In this document: piece by piece, positions 1 to 4,428 of the stretch | Position numbering within the stretch: the stretch's first letter is position 1 | Layout of the letters: each line of letters starts with the position of its first letter | Origin: Intrasporangium_A sp039812505 | GTDB taxonomy: Bacteria; Actinomycetota; Actinomycetes; Actinomycetales; Dermatophilaceae | DNA: 7,556 nt | Reading direction: 5' to 3' | NCBI RefSeq assembly: GCF_039812505.1 | Contig: NZ_JBDIAQ010000165.1 | Coordinates: 1 to 7,556, forward strand | Notes under the pieces: model-generated | What the model was told of the DNA's origin: nothing | Databases searched by the model: none | Seen by the model: the letters and a program-made list of their open reading frames with translations, nothing else | Translations under genes and position numbers: made by a program

Positions 1-6
1 CGCCCG

Positions 7-825
7 TCACAGCCGCGCGAGGACCTCGTCGAACATCGCCTCGGTGAGCTTGCCGGTGAACGTGTTCTGCTGGCTCACGTGGTAGCTGCCGAGCAGCCGC
101 ACCGGACGGCCCGCCGAGGTCAGCAGCGTCGCCTCGGCCCCGTGACCGAACTTCGGCTTCGGCTTGGGCACCTGCCACCCCAGCCGTCGCGCGGCCCGGA
201 TGGTGGCGTCCCAGCCGATCAGACCCAGCGCGAGCAGCGTGCGCAGGTGGGGCTCGGCCAGCTCGAGGTCGCGGTCGAGCCAGTGGCTGCACACCTGCTT
301 CTCCTCGGTCGTCGGCTTGTTGCCGGGCGGCGCGCACCGCACCGGTGCGGTGATCCGCAGCCCGCGCAGGACCAGCCCGTCGCCGCTGGCCACCGCGGTG
401 GGCAGCGAGGCGTAGCCAGCGCGATGCAGGGCAGCGAACAGCCAGTCACCCGAACGATCCCCGGTGAACATGCGTCCAGTCCGGTTGGCACCGTTGGCTG
501 CCGGGGCCAGCCCGACGACGATCACGGACGCCTCCGGGTCGCCGAAGGACGGCACCGGCCGCCCCCAGTACGGCTGGTCCGCGAAGGACGCCCGCCGCCC
601 CGTGGTCGCGACCGACTCACGCCACCGGACCAGCCGCGGGCACGCCCGGCACACGCTGATCCGCGCGTCCAGCTCCGGTATGCCGCTGACCTCCTCGGCG
701 AGGGCGCTGACCTCCTGCTCCGTGTGGGCCACCGGCGTGTCCGGGGTCGCGGGGTCGCCGGGCCAGCCCGACCCCGGCGGCACGGGCGAGGCGAAGAGCT
801 GGCCGGTCAGCGGGTGCGGGTCCAT
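7..825 (-). CDS. udgB: Family 5 uracil-DNA glycosylase (UdgB-type), 272 aa
   Basis: Base-excision-repair enzyme that removes uracil, and in this family often other deaminated bases, from DNA. Seen in the sequence: cysteines C59, C62 (CRACPRL), C164 (RCAPPGNKP) and C179, placed as the four ligands of the 4Fe-4S cluster of family 4/5 enzymes; motif 1 GLAPAANGANRTG at residues 105-117; and motif 3 GSYHVSQQNTFTG at 247-259 with the active-site histidine H249. The GLAPA form of motif 1, without the usual catalytic Asp/Asn, separates family 5 from family 4. Length is normal for actinobacterial UdgB, with a poorly conserved first 45 residues. Motif 1 more often reads AAHGANRTG, so N111 is a possible variant (from memory of the family). 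The ATG at 823-825 is chosen because TACGGT ends exactly 6 bases upstream. No partner gene is adjacent; it is probably transcribed alone. Confidence 0.93.
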   Translation of the reverse strand: MDPHPLTGQLFASPVPPGSGWPGDPATPDTPVAHTEQEVSALAEEVSGIPELDARISVCRACPRLVRWRESVATTGRRASFADQPYWGRPVPSFGDPEASVIVVGLAPAANGANRTGRMFTGDRSGDWLFAALHRAGYASLPTAVASGDGLVLRGLRITAPVRCAPPGNKPTTEEKQVCSHWLDRDLELAEPHLRTLLALGLIGWDATIRAARRLGWQVPKPKPKFGHGAEATLLTSAGRPVRLLGSYHVSQQNTFTGKLTEAMFDEVLARL

Positions 826-831
826 CTCCCC

Positions 832-837
832 ACCGTA
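832..837 (-). promoter_or_regulatory. Putative leaderless -10 box (TACGGT) of the uracil-DNA glycosylase gene
   Basis: Reading the minus strand, TACGGT is followed by GGGGAG and then the ATG. The 6-base gap places the predicted transcription start on the start codon. The same GGGGAG could instead be read as a very close Shine-Dalgarno, so the site is ambiguous alone; it gains weight from the same spacing at several other genes here. No convincing -35 hexamer is visible. Confidence 0.45.
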
Positions 838-859
838 CTGACCGACTTCCGCCCCTCTT

Positions 860-916
860 GAGAGGGCACGATTCCCGACCCAGAGTGTTCCGACCGACAG
901 TGCCCGGTTCCCGATC
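860..916. repeat. Three contiguous degenerate repeats upstream of the glycosylase promoter
   Basis: On the + strand three head-to-tail units abut without gaps: 860-880, 881-895 and 896-916. The first and third are 21 bases and agree at about 15 positions (shared core TTCCCGA preceded by GCAC or GCCC and ending in C). The middle one is a 15-base form with core GTTCCGACC preceded by CAGA. The array ends next to where the -35 of the glycosylase promoter would lie. It resembles an iterated protein-binding site or a decayed intergenic repeat. Confidence 0.4.
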
Positions 917-924
917 GGACGTGC

Positions 925-1668
925 TCAGTCCAGCCTCCCCAGGTCGCGCACGCAGAACTGGTGGTGGGCCCACTCCTCGTCCAGCAGGATCTGCAGACAG
1001 CCGAGCACCGTCTCGTCGCTCGGGTCGACCGGCCACCCGGGCTCGCTCGTGCGAGCGCCCGGCTTCTCGAGGTCCTCGTCGAGCAGGTCGGCCAGGTAGG
1101 CACCGATCTCGGCCGCCTGGGCCTCGCGGACCGCCCGCACCTCGGGCAGGGTCGGGTGGGCCGACGGGTCGAGCCCCATCTCGGTCGGGTGCTTGACGAA
1201 TCCGGCGGGCAGTCCAATCGGGTGGTACGGGTGCTCGATCCCCAGCACCGCTCGCCGGAACCAGGCGTCGGTCACGAAGACCAGATGGCGCAGCGTCTCG
1301 ATGGCCGACCACTCACCGTCGACGCGGCGGTTCTGGTCGCGCACGGGCAGACCCGCCAAGCGGTTCGTGGTGGCGGCCCACATGTCCACGAGTGTCTCCC
1401 ACCCCTTTCGCAGACCGGCGACGTCGGTCGAGCGCAGCAGCAGCCGCTCGGGATGGCGCCGGTCGAGCTCGGCCTCGACGAACTGCATCACCTCGACCCC
1501 GTTGACGCGAAGGTTGCTGATCAGCCCCTCGACCTCCACGTCGTGCGCCACGACCCCGACGAAGCGGGCGTCGTTGAGCGTCACCTCGCGAAACTCCGCC
1601 GTGGTCAGGTCCACGTCGACGAAGCGGGCACCACGCAGATCGTCGTCGGCCTCGAACTCTCGTCCCAT
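925..1668 (-). CDS. DinB-like four-helix-bundle protein with N-terminal pentapeptide-like repeats, 247 aa
   Basis: Residues 10-39 look like pentapeptide-repeat coils (DLRGARF, TAEFREV, NDARF, each with A-x-F or L-x-x spacing). Residues 85-247 fit the DinB/DUF664 fold: a helix with GEWSAIETLRHLVFVTDAWFRRA (119-140) carrying H128, and a final helix EEWAHHQFCVRDLGRLD carrying H235/H236, the usual places of the metal-binding histidines. DinB superfamily proteins include metal-dependent, thiol-using transferases and many of unknown function, so a precise reaction cannot be given. It appears cytosolic, with no signal peptide or membrane segment. The ATG at 1666-1668 is supported by TACCAT 6 bases upstream; the upstream GAGG is only 1 base from the ATG. 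It is separated from both neighbours by repeat-bearing gaps, arguing for its own transcript. Confidence 0.82.
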   Translation of the reverse strand: MGREFEADDDLRGARFVDVDLTTAEFREVTLNDARFVGVVAHDVEVEGLISNLRVNGVEVMQFVEAELDRRHPERLLLRSTDVAGLRKGWETLVDMWAATTNRLAGLPVRDQNRRVDGEWSAIETLRHLVFVTDAWFRRAVLGIEHPYHPIGLPAGFVKHPTEMGLDPSAHPTLPEVRAVREAQAAEIGAYLADLLDEDLEKPGARTSEPGWPVDPSDETVLGCLQILLDEEWAHHQFCVRDLGRLD

Positions 1669-1674
1669 GCCTCG

Positions 1675-1680
1675 ATGGTA
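1675..1680 (-). promoter_or_regulatory. Putative leaderless -10 box (TACCAT) of the DinB-like gene
   Basis: On the minus strand TACCAT is followed by CGAGGC and then ATG, giving the 6-base gap expected if transcription starts at the ATG. The -35 position (about 1698-1703) reads GCGGGC, which is not consensus. The 41-base direct repeats begin about 12 bases further upstream. Confidence 0.5.
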
Positions 1681-1715
1681 GAACCGGGACGTTCCGGGCC
1701 CGCGGCAGGACCGGT

Positions 1716-1820
1716 GTCGCCGGGCAGGTGTCCCCGATCATGTGTCGCCGGGCCAGGTCGCCGGGCAGGTGTCCCCGATCATGTGTCGCCGGGCCAGGTC
1801 GCCGGGCCGGCCCCGGATCA
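1716..1820. repeat. 41-base tandem direct repeat, two identical copies plus a degraded third
   Basis: Copies 1716-1756 and 1757-1797 are identical over all 41 bases. A third, degraded copy starts at 1798 (GTCGCCGGGC, then a GGATCAC segment in place of CGATCATG) and runs into the stop codon of the DUF1992 gene at 1818-1820. Each unit is itself built from three related sub-units: GTGTCCCCGATCAT (14), GTGTCGCCGGGCCAG (15) and GTCGCCGGGCAG (12). It lies between two minus-strand genes, just upstream of the DinB-like gene promoter. Function unknown. Confidence 0.9.
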
Positions 1821-2306
1821 CGAGCCCGACAGCAGGCGCCGCCACCAGGAGCGCCGCGCCGGCACCGGCGTGGTCGGCACCGGCGTGGTCGGCGCGACCG
1901 GCTCCCGCGACGCCCGTAGCTCCCGCCACTGCGACACCATGTCGTCGACGTCGAGCGTCTTGGCCAGCAACGGCGGCAGGTTGCCGACCGCGGGCCGCAG
2001 CCGGTCGGCCAGCACCCGCTTGTTGTAGTCCGCGACGATCTCGCGCACGTCCTCCTCCCGGGTGACGTCGACGAGCGCCTCGGGATATCCCGCCGCCTCC
2101 TTCCGCAGGGCGAGCGCGCCCGGAAGGGCACCGCCGAGATCGAGGTTCTCGCGAGCGGCATACCGCTTGATCCACCAGTCGGGGTCGTTGGCGTCCCGCA
2201 GGTCCAGCGGCTTGCCCGCGCCGGGCAGGTCGTCGAAGTCGCCGCGCTCCTGGGCCTCCCGGATCGCCCGCTCCACCGGGCTCTCCCAACGCGGGGTCTG
2301 CGTCAT
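1818..2306 (-). CDS. DUF1992 (DnaJ-homologue subfamily C member 28-like) protein, 162 aa
   Basis: The N-terminal block RWESPVERAIREAQERGDFD followed by DLPGAGKPLDL (residues 6-36) is the hallmark of DUF1992. It continues with DPDWWIKRYAARENL, where the family typically has a W-hydrophobic-K segment, and a helical stretch to about residue 130. The family is conserved in bacteria and in eukaryotic DNAJC28 but its biochemical role is not settled. The C-terminus (135-162) is a Pro/Thr linker with the repeat TTPVPTTPV, then a basic aromatic tail RRSWWRRLL that could be an amphipathic membrane or nucleic-acid contact (inference). The frame stays open to 2387, but the ATG at 2304-2306 is preferred: it begins directly before the conserved block and has TACCGT 6 bases upstream. 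The stop codon lies in the edge of the 41-base repeats. Confidence 0.88.
   Translation of the reverse strand: MTQTPRWESPVERAIREAQERGDFDDLPGAGKPLDLRDANDPDWWIKRYAARENLDLGGALPGALALRKEAAGYPEALVDVTREEDVREIVADYNKRVLADRLRPAVGNLPPLLAKTLDVDDMVSQWRELRASREPVAPTTPVPTTPVPARRSWWRRLLSGS
1861..1890. repeat. Perfect 15-base tandem duplication inside the DUF1992 gene
   Basis: GGCACCGGCGTGGTC occurs twice in a row. Because 15 is a multiple of three, it stays in frame and encodes TTPVP twice in the proline-rich linker before the basic C-terminal tail. It looks like a recent in-frame expansion in a tolerant linker. Confidence 0.9.
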
Positions 2307-2312
2307 GGCTCC

Positions 2313-2318
2313 ACGGTA
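2313..2318 (-). promoter_or_regulatory. Putative leaderless -10 box (TACCGT) of the DUF1992 gene
   Basis: Minus strand TACCGT, then GGAGCC, then ATG: a 6-base gap. The GGAG within the gap sits only 2 bases from the ATG, too close for a normal Shine-Dalgarno, which favours the promoter reading. Confidence 0.5.
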
Positions 2319-2334
2319 CGTCGCCGCGCGAGTG

Positions 2335-2366
2335 TGGAGCCCGGCCTGTGTGAGGTCCGGGCTCCA
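2335..2366. promoter_or_regulatory. 10-bp perfect dyad over the -35 region of the DUF1992 promoter
   Basis: TGGAGCCCGG at 2335-2344 and CCGGGCTCCA at 2357-2366 are perfect inverted arms around a 12-base spacer. If the DUF1992 transcript starts at its ATG, the dyad is not in that mRNA and covers the -35 position, so a repressor or activator site is more likely than a hairpin attenuator. There is no T-run on either side to support an intrinsic terminator. Confidence 0.4.
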
Positions 2367-2492
2367 ATGGCGGTTCACGTACCACAACGGGCCAGCCGCC
2401 TAAGTCGTCAACACTCAGTGTCGCGACGGCGCCGGCTGATACGAAGCCGCCACGCCGACCTCACGACCGGGACGTGACACCCGCAGGGGGAG

Positions 2493-3260
2493 TCAGGGAA
2501 GGGTGACCCGGACGGTCTCGTAGGTCAGCGCGTCGGCGGCGGCGAGCAGGCCCCGGGTCGGGCGAAGCCGGGGCTGGTAGGCCACCCCGTCCAGGGTCCC
2601 GGCGGCGCCCCCGGCCTCGCGCAGCAGCAGCGTGCCCGGCGCGTGGTCCCAGGGTGCCGCCCAGTGGTAGACGATGTAGTCCGCCTCGCCCTCGACAAGC
2701 TTGGGGTAGTCGATGCCGCACGACACCCAGGTCAGGCGCAGCGCCGGCAGCCCCCCGAACGACTCGCCCACCCACTTGCGCCGCGACGTGCGCCCGTCGA
2801 GCGGGGGGAGCGCCGCCTCCCTCCGGAGCCGGCGGGCACCGCACCACGCCCCGGCGCCACGCTCCGCGACGTAGGCCAGCTCGTACTGCGGCTGCCAGAT
2901 CCACGCTCGGACGGCCTGCCCGCCGACGGTCTCGGACACCATGACCGCATGGTCGGGCGAGCCGTGCACGAAGTTCTTCGTGCCATCCACCGGGTCGACC
3001 GTGAAGGCGTGCTCGGCGCTCAGGTAGCGGTCCATCAGGCTGGGGTCGGCCGAGTGCGCCTCCTCCGCGAGGACCACCGCGTCCGGGTAGGCGCCGAGCA
3101 GTCCGGCCGTGATGAGCTGCTCCGCCTCGCGGTCGGCGTCGGTCACGAGGTCGCCGGGGTTCTTCTCGTGGACCTCGCCCACCGCGAGCGCCCGGAACCT
3201 CGGGTTGATCGCCGCCTCGGCGGCATCGCGGAGCAGCTGCAGCACGGCGTCGGTGTCCAC
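2493..3260 (-). CDS. Inositol monophosphatase-family phosphatase (possible histidinol-phosphatase), 255 aa
   Basis: Mg2+-dependent phosphomonoesterase of the IMPase/FIG superfamily. Visible from the GTG start: GDLVTDADREAE (36-47), the metal-ligand pair EE (66-67), the signature DPVDGTKNF (89-97) with aspartates 89 and 92, and the C-terminal WDHAPGTLLLREAGG (204-218) with D205. All metal ligands are present, so it should be active. The substrate is not determined: actinobacterial members include inositol-1-phosphatase, histidinol-phosphatase (HisN) and PAP/FBP phosphatases, and no histidine or inositol gene lies beside it. Length is typical. Start choice: the frame is also open to a TTG at 3267-3269, but the GTG at 3258-3260 has TAGTTT 7 bases upstream and GGAGGG 1 base before it, and better matches family N-termini. 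No signal peptide; cytosolic. Upstream is the long non-coding stretch. Confidence 0.9.
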   Translation of the reverse strand: MDTDAVLQLLRDAAEAAINPRFRALAVGEVHEKNPGDLVTDADREAEQLITAGLLGAYPDAVVLAEEAHSADPSLMDRYLSAEHAFTVDPVDGTKNFVHGSPDHAVMVSETVGGQAVRAWIWQPQYELAYVAERGAGAWCGARRLRREAALPPLDGRTSRRKWVGESFGGLPALRLTWVSCGIDYPKLVEGEADYIVYHWAAPWDHAPGTLLLREAGGAAGTLDGVAYQPRLRPTRGLLAAADALTYETVRVTLP

Positions 3261-3267
3261 GCCCTCC

Positions 3268-3273
3268 AAACTA
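3268..3273 (-). promoter_or_regulatory. Putative near-leaderless -10 box (TAGTTT) of the phosphatase gene
   Basis: Minus strand TAGTTT, then the 7 bases GGAGGGC, then GTG. This fits a transcript beginning at or 1 base before the GTG and is the main reason for preferring that start to the TTG that overlaps the box. Confidence 0.4.
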
Positions 3274-3361
3274 GGCGATCACCGCGCCCCGCCGGTCACC
3301 GCCCGTATGCCGCTCAGCGGGCGTGTCGAGGCACCCGCACCCGGTGGTGGGATCCTCCCGC

Positions 3362-3445
3362 TCCACCCCGCCGACAGGGAGAGCCGCAGCTCGGGGTGCA
3401 GGTGCCGACGAGCGACCGGGGTCCACCTCCGCCGGCAGGGAGAGC
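3362..3445. repeat. Pair of near-identical 23/24-base direct repeats, 60 bases apart
   Basis: Copies lie at 3362-3384 and 3422-3445. Both start TCCACC, contain CCGCCG and end CAGGGAGAGC; they differ by one inserted T and one A/G change. The bases following each copy share a weaker GACGAG...ACCGGG resemblance, so the original unit may have been about 60 bases. They lie in the non-coding stretch upstream of the phosphatase gene and of the + strand promoter at 3533. No reading frame here encodes a recognisable protein. Confidence 0.75.
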
Positions 3446-3478
3446 GGACCGGGCGGACGAGGTCACCGGGACTGCCGT

Positions 3479-3505
3479 GTTGCGCAGCCCAACGAGTCGC
3501 GCAAC
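3479..3505. promoter_or_regulatory. 7-bp dyad upstream of the 3533 promoter (operator candidate)
   Basis: GTTGCGC at 3479-3485 and GCGCAAC at 3499-3505 are perfect inverted arms 13 bases apart (centre to centre 20 bases, about two helical turns). The dyad is immediately upstream of where the -35 of the + strand TAGGCT promoter would lie. The spacing suits a dimeric regulator. Confidence 0.35.
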
Positions 3506-3532
3506 TATGCCGCATTAGGGACAAAACGTCCG

Positions 3533-3538
3533 TAGGCT
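3533..3538 (+). promoter_or_regulatory. Putative -10 box (TAGGCT) in front of the structured region
   Basis: CG-TAGGCT-GT matches the TAnnnT pattern and is the same hexamer found before the TM2 gene at 5516. The predicted start is about 3545, directly before the first stem of the candidate RNA. The surrounding bases (TTAGGGACAAAACG) are the most AT-rich patch in this stretch. No consensus -35 is visible. Confidence 0.4.
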
Positions 3539-3544
3539 GTCGGT

Positions 3545-3707
3545 CGGGACAGCGCGCCGGGGAGACCCGGGGAGGCAGAAGACGGGTCCCGGACCACGTC
3601 CGGGGCCCGTCGGCCCTCCCGTGTCCCGGCACCGCTACTTACCCGGGCCGGATCTCGACGGCGCGCCCAGCGCGGGCGGGTGCGGGCTCGGACGTGGCCC
3701 GGGTGGG
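3545..3707 (+). ncRNA. Candidate structured non-coding RNA on the + strand, no known family recognised
   Basis: Pairing visible by eye, 5' to 3': outer stem GGGACA 3546-3551 with TGTCCC 3622-3627; hairpin CCGGG-GAGA-CCCGG 3557-3570 capped by a GNRA tetraloop; GGAGG 3571-3575 with CCTCC 3615-3619; and a 14-bp hairpin 3581-3594/3598-3611 with loop CAC. A second domain pairs CTTACCCGGGCC 3638-3649 with GGCCCGGGTGGG 3696-3707. The non-Watson-Crick pairs (3587/3605, 3640/3705, 3639/3706) are all G-U on the + strand but A-C on the minus strand, so + is favoured, agreeing with the promoter at 3533. No + strand gene follows before the convergent HPF-like gene, so a free-standing RNA is more likely than a leader. 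It has none of the diagnostic sequences of SRP RNA, RNase P RNA or tmRNA. The 3' end is uncertain. Confidence 0.35.
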
Positions 3708-3798
3708 CCAGCGGCGCGACCCGGGCCGCCACCGGACGTGCGGCGCGCCGCCCGGGCGGCTGTGCGGCATACGCCGGGTGTGTCCAGGTGGGTGGCCC
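3628..3798. other. Rest of the non-coding stretch, with a 14-bp perfect palindrome
   Basis: The whole gap 3261-3798 is 538 bases and holds no protein gene I can support. After the compact RNA domain, the remainder is almost pure G+C. It contains GCCGCCCGGGCGGC at 3747-3760, a perfect 14-base palindrome, and a small CGGC-ATAC-GCCG hairpin at 3765-3776. Both lie just past the stop of the minus-strand HPF-like gene, so they may help end its transcript, but there is no T-run. Confidence 0.4.
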
Positions 3799-4134
3799 TC
3801 AGGGGCGGGTGCGCCGCGACGCGTTGCGGCTCACGTGGCTGCGCAGCTGGGAGAGCACCTTGGCCTCCGCGTCGTTGAGGGCGTCCTTGGTGGCCTCGAG
3901 GTGAGAGACCCCGACCAGGGCCGGCAGTCCCTGGACGCGCACGTCGAGCGTGGTACGCATGCCCGGCTGGCCGCGGTCCTTGAACCGGATCGAGATGTCG
4001 ACCTGGCTGGGGTCGAAGCGGTCGAGCTGGGTGAACAGCTGGGCCAGGGTTCGTTCGATGAAGTGGAGGTCGTCCTGTCCGGCGCCTCCCTCGAGACGGA
4101 CCCGGTCGATCAGGCGGTTGCTTTCGGCGTCCAT
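3799..4134 (-). CDS. HPF/RaiA-like ribosome-associated protein (short form), 111 aa
   Basis: The predicted order is helix (DDLHFIERTLAQLFTQLDRF, 21-40), strand (QVDISIRFKDRG), strand (RTTLDVRVQGLPALVGV), helix (DALNDAEAKVLSQLRSH, 84-100) and a basic tail SRNASRRTRP. This matches the beta-alpha-beta-beta-beta-alpha S30AE fold of hibernation-promoting factors, which bind the 30S decoding region and silence ribosomes. The usual first strand is weak or absent and the long-form dimerisation domain is missing, so the assignment is by fold pattern, not by a signature. The ATG at 4132-4134 is preferred to the GTG at 4156-4158 because AAGGAG (4141-4146) lies 6 bases before it, the best Shine-Dalgarno in the window. 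It is divergent from the NYN gene over a 294-base control region. A general small unknown protein remains possible. Confidence 0.6.
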   Translation of the reverse strand: MDAESNRLIDRVRLEGGAGQDDLHFIERTLAQLFTQLDRFDPSQVDISIRFKDRGQPGMRTTLDVRVQGLPALVGVSHLEATKDALNDAEAKVLSQLRSHVSRNASRRTRP

Positions 4135-4140
4135 CGGGCG

Positions 4141-4146
4141 CTCCTT
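4141..4146 (-). promoter_or_regulatory. Shine-Dalgarno AAGGAG deciding the HPF-like start
   Basis: AAGGAG with a 6-base spacer to the ATG at 4134 on the minus strand. It lies inside the longer open frame that begins at GTG 4158, so it fixes the downstream ATG as the true start. Confidence 0.75.
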
Positions 4147-4182
4147 CGTCAGGACCACGGGAATCTCCGAGGCGGTGACCCC

Positions 4183-4188
4183 ATCCTA
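4183..4188 (-). promoter_or_regulatory. Putative -10 box (TAGGAT) of the HPF-like gene
   Basis: On the minus strand CC-TAGGAT-GG lies 48 bases before the ATG and would give a leader of about 42 bases, in keeping with the Shine-Dalgarno found there. A weak TTCGTT (4207-4212) is 18 bases upstream as a possible -35. Confidence 0.35.
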
Positions 4189-4231
4189 GGAAACTCCTTG
4201 TGGACCAACGAATCCTGACCACCGGCCACAA

Positions 4232-4247
4232 TGTGAAAGCGCTCACC
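4232..4247. promoter_or_regulatory. LacI-family/cre-like operator candidate between divergent genes
   Basis: TGTGAAAGCGCTCACC contains the central AGCGCT and flanking TGA/TCA typical of LacI-family operators, and agrees with the cre pattern TGWAARCGYTWWCW at 12 of 14 positions. It lies 98 bases before the HPF-like start and about 180 bases before the NYN start. Two CACAAT hexamers (4227-4232 and 4266-4271) flank it and could be + strand -10 boxes. The match is by eye; no regulator gene is in the window. Confidence 0.3.
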
Positions 4248-4271
4248 CCAGCGGTCCGCAGCGGGCACAAT

Positions 4272-4303
4272 GGGGGAAGGGCGGCGCCGCGCTCCCCTCC
4301 CCC
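4272..4303. repeat. Inverted repeat in the divergent control region
   Basis: GGGGGAAGGG at 4272-4281 faces CCCCTCCCCC at 4294-4303 with one mismatch (a G-U pair if read as minus-strand RNA). The spacer includes part of the perfect palindrome GCGGCGCCGC (4281-4290). Purine/pyrimidine-run composition makes chance pairing likely; role unknown. Confidence 0.3.
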
Positions 4304-4416
4304 GCGGTGCCGCTCCGCCGCAGCCCCGCACCGACGGGCCGGCGGCTGCCAGGCGCCTCCACCGGGTTCGGCGCGGCTCCCAGCGTGAGGTCCGAGCACC
4401 CGGCCCGGGCCTGTGA

Positions 4417-4422
4417 CATGGT
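4417..4422 (+). promoter_or_regulatory. Possible leaderless -10 box (CATGGT) of the NYN gene
   Basis: CATGGT, then GGCGGT, then ATG at 4429: the same 6-base gap as at other genes here, but with C instead of T at position 1. The alternative is a weak GGTGG Shine-Dalgarno served by a promoter further upstream. Confidence 0.3.
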
Positions 4423-4428
4423 GGCGGT

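Noticed and set aside
1716..1820. CRISPR-like array
   Set aside because: The 41-base copies abut directly with no unique spacers, and no cas gene is present.
2307..2387. 27-residue N-terminal extension of the DUF1992 protein from ATG 2387
   Set aside because: It precedes the conserved N-terminal block, is not family-like, and runs through the -10 box and the 10-bp dyad.
3258..3269. TTG start at 3269 for the phosphatase
   Set aside because: The TTG overlaps the probable -10 box and has only a weak upstream site, while the GTG nine bases later has correct leaderless spacing.
3545..3707. SRP RNA, RNase P RNA or tmRNA
   Set aside because: None of the conserved cores (SRP GGAAGGAAGCAGCC-type loop, RNase P GAGGAAAGTCC, tmRNA ends) is present.
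3109..4218. Long + strand open frame across the gene-free stretch
   Set aside because: It is antisense to the phosphatase at one end and the HPF-like gene at the other; the product is Arg/Pro/Gly-rich low-complexity sequence. The same holds for the long frames at 961-2028 (+), 2643-3518 (+), 3635-4399 (-), 4644-5561 (+) and 4699-5592 (-), which are high-GC shadows of real genes.
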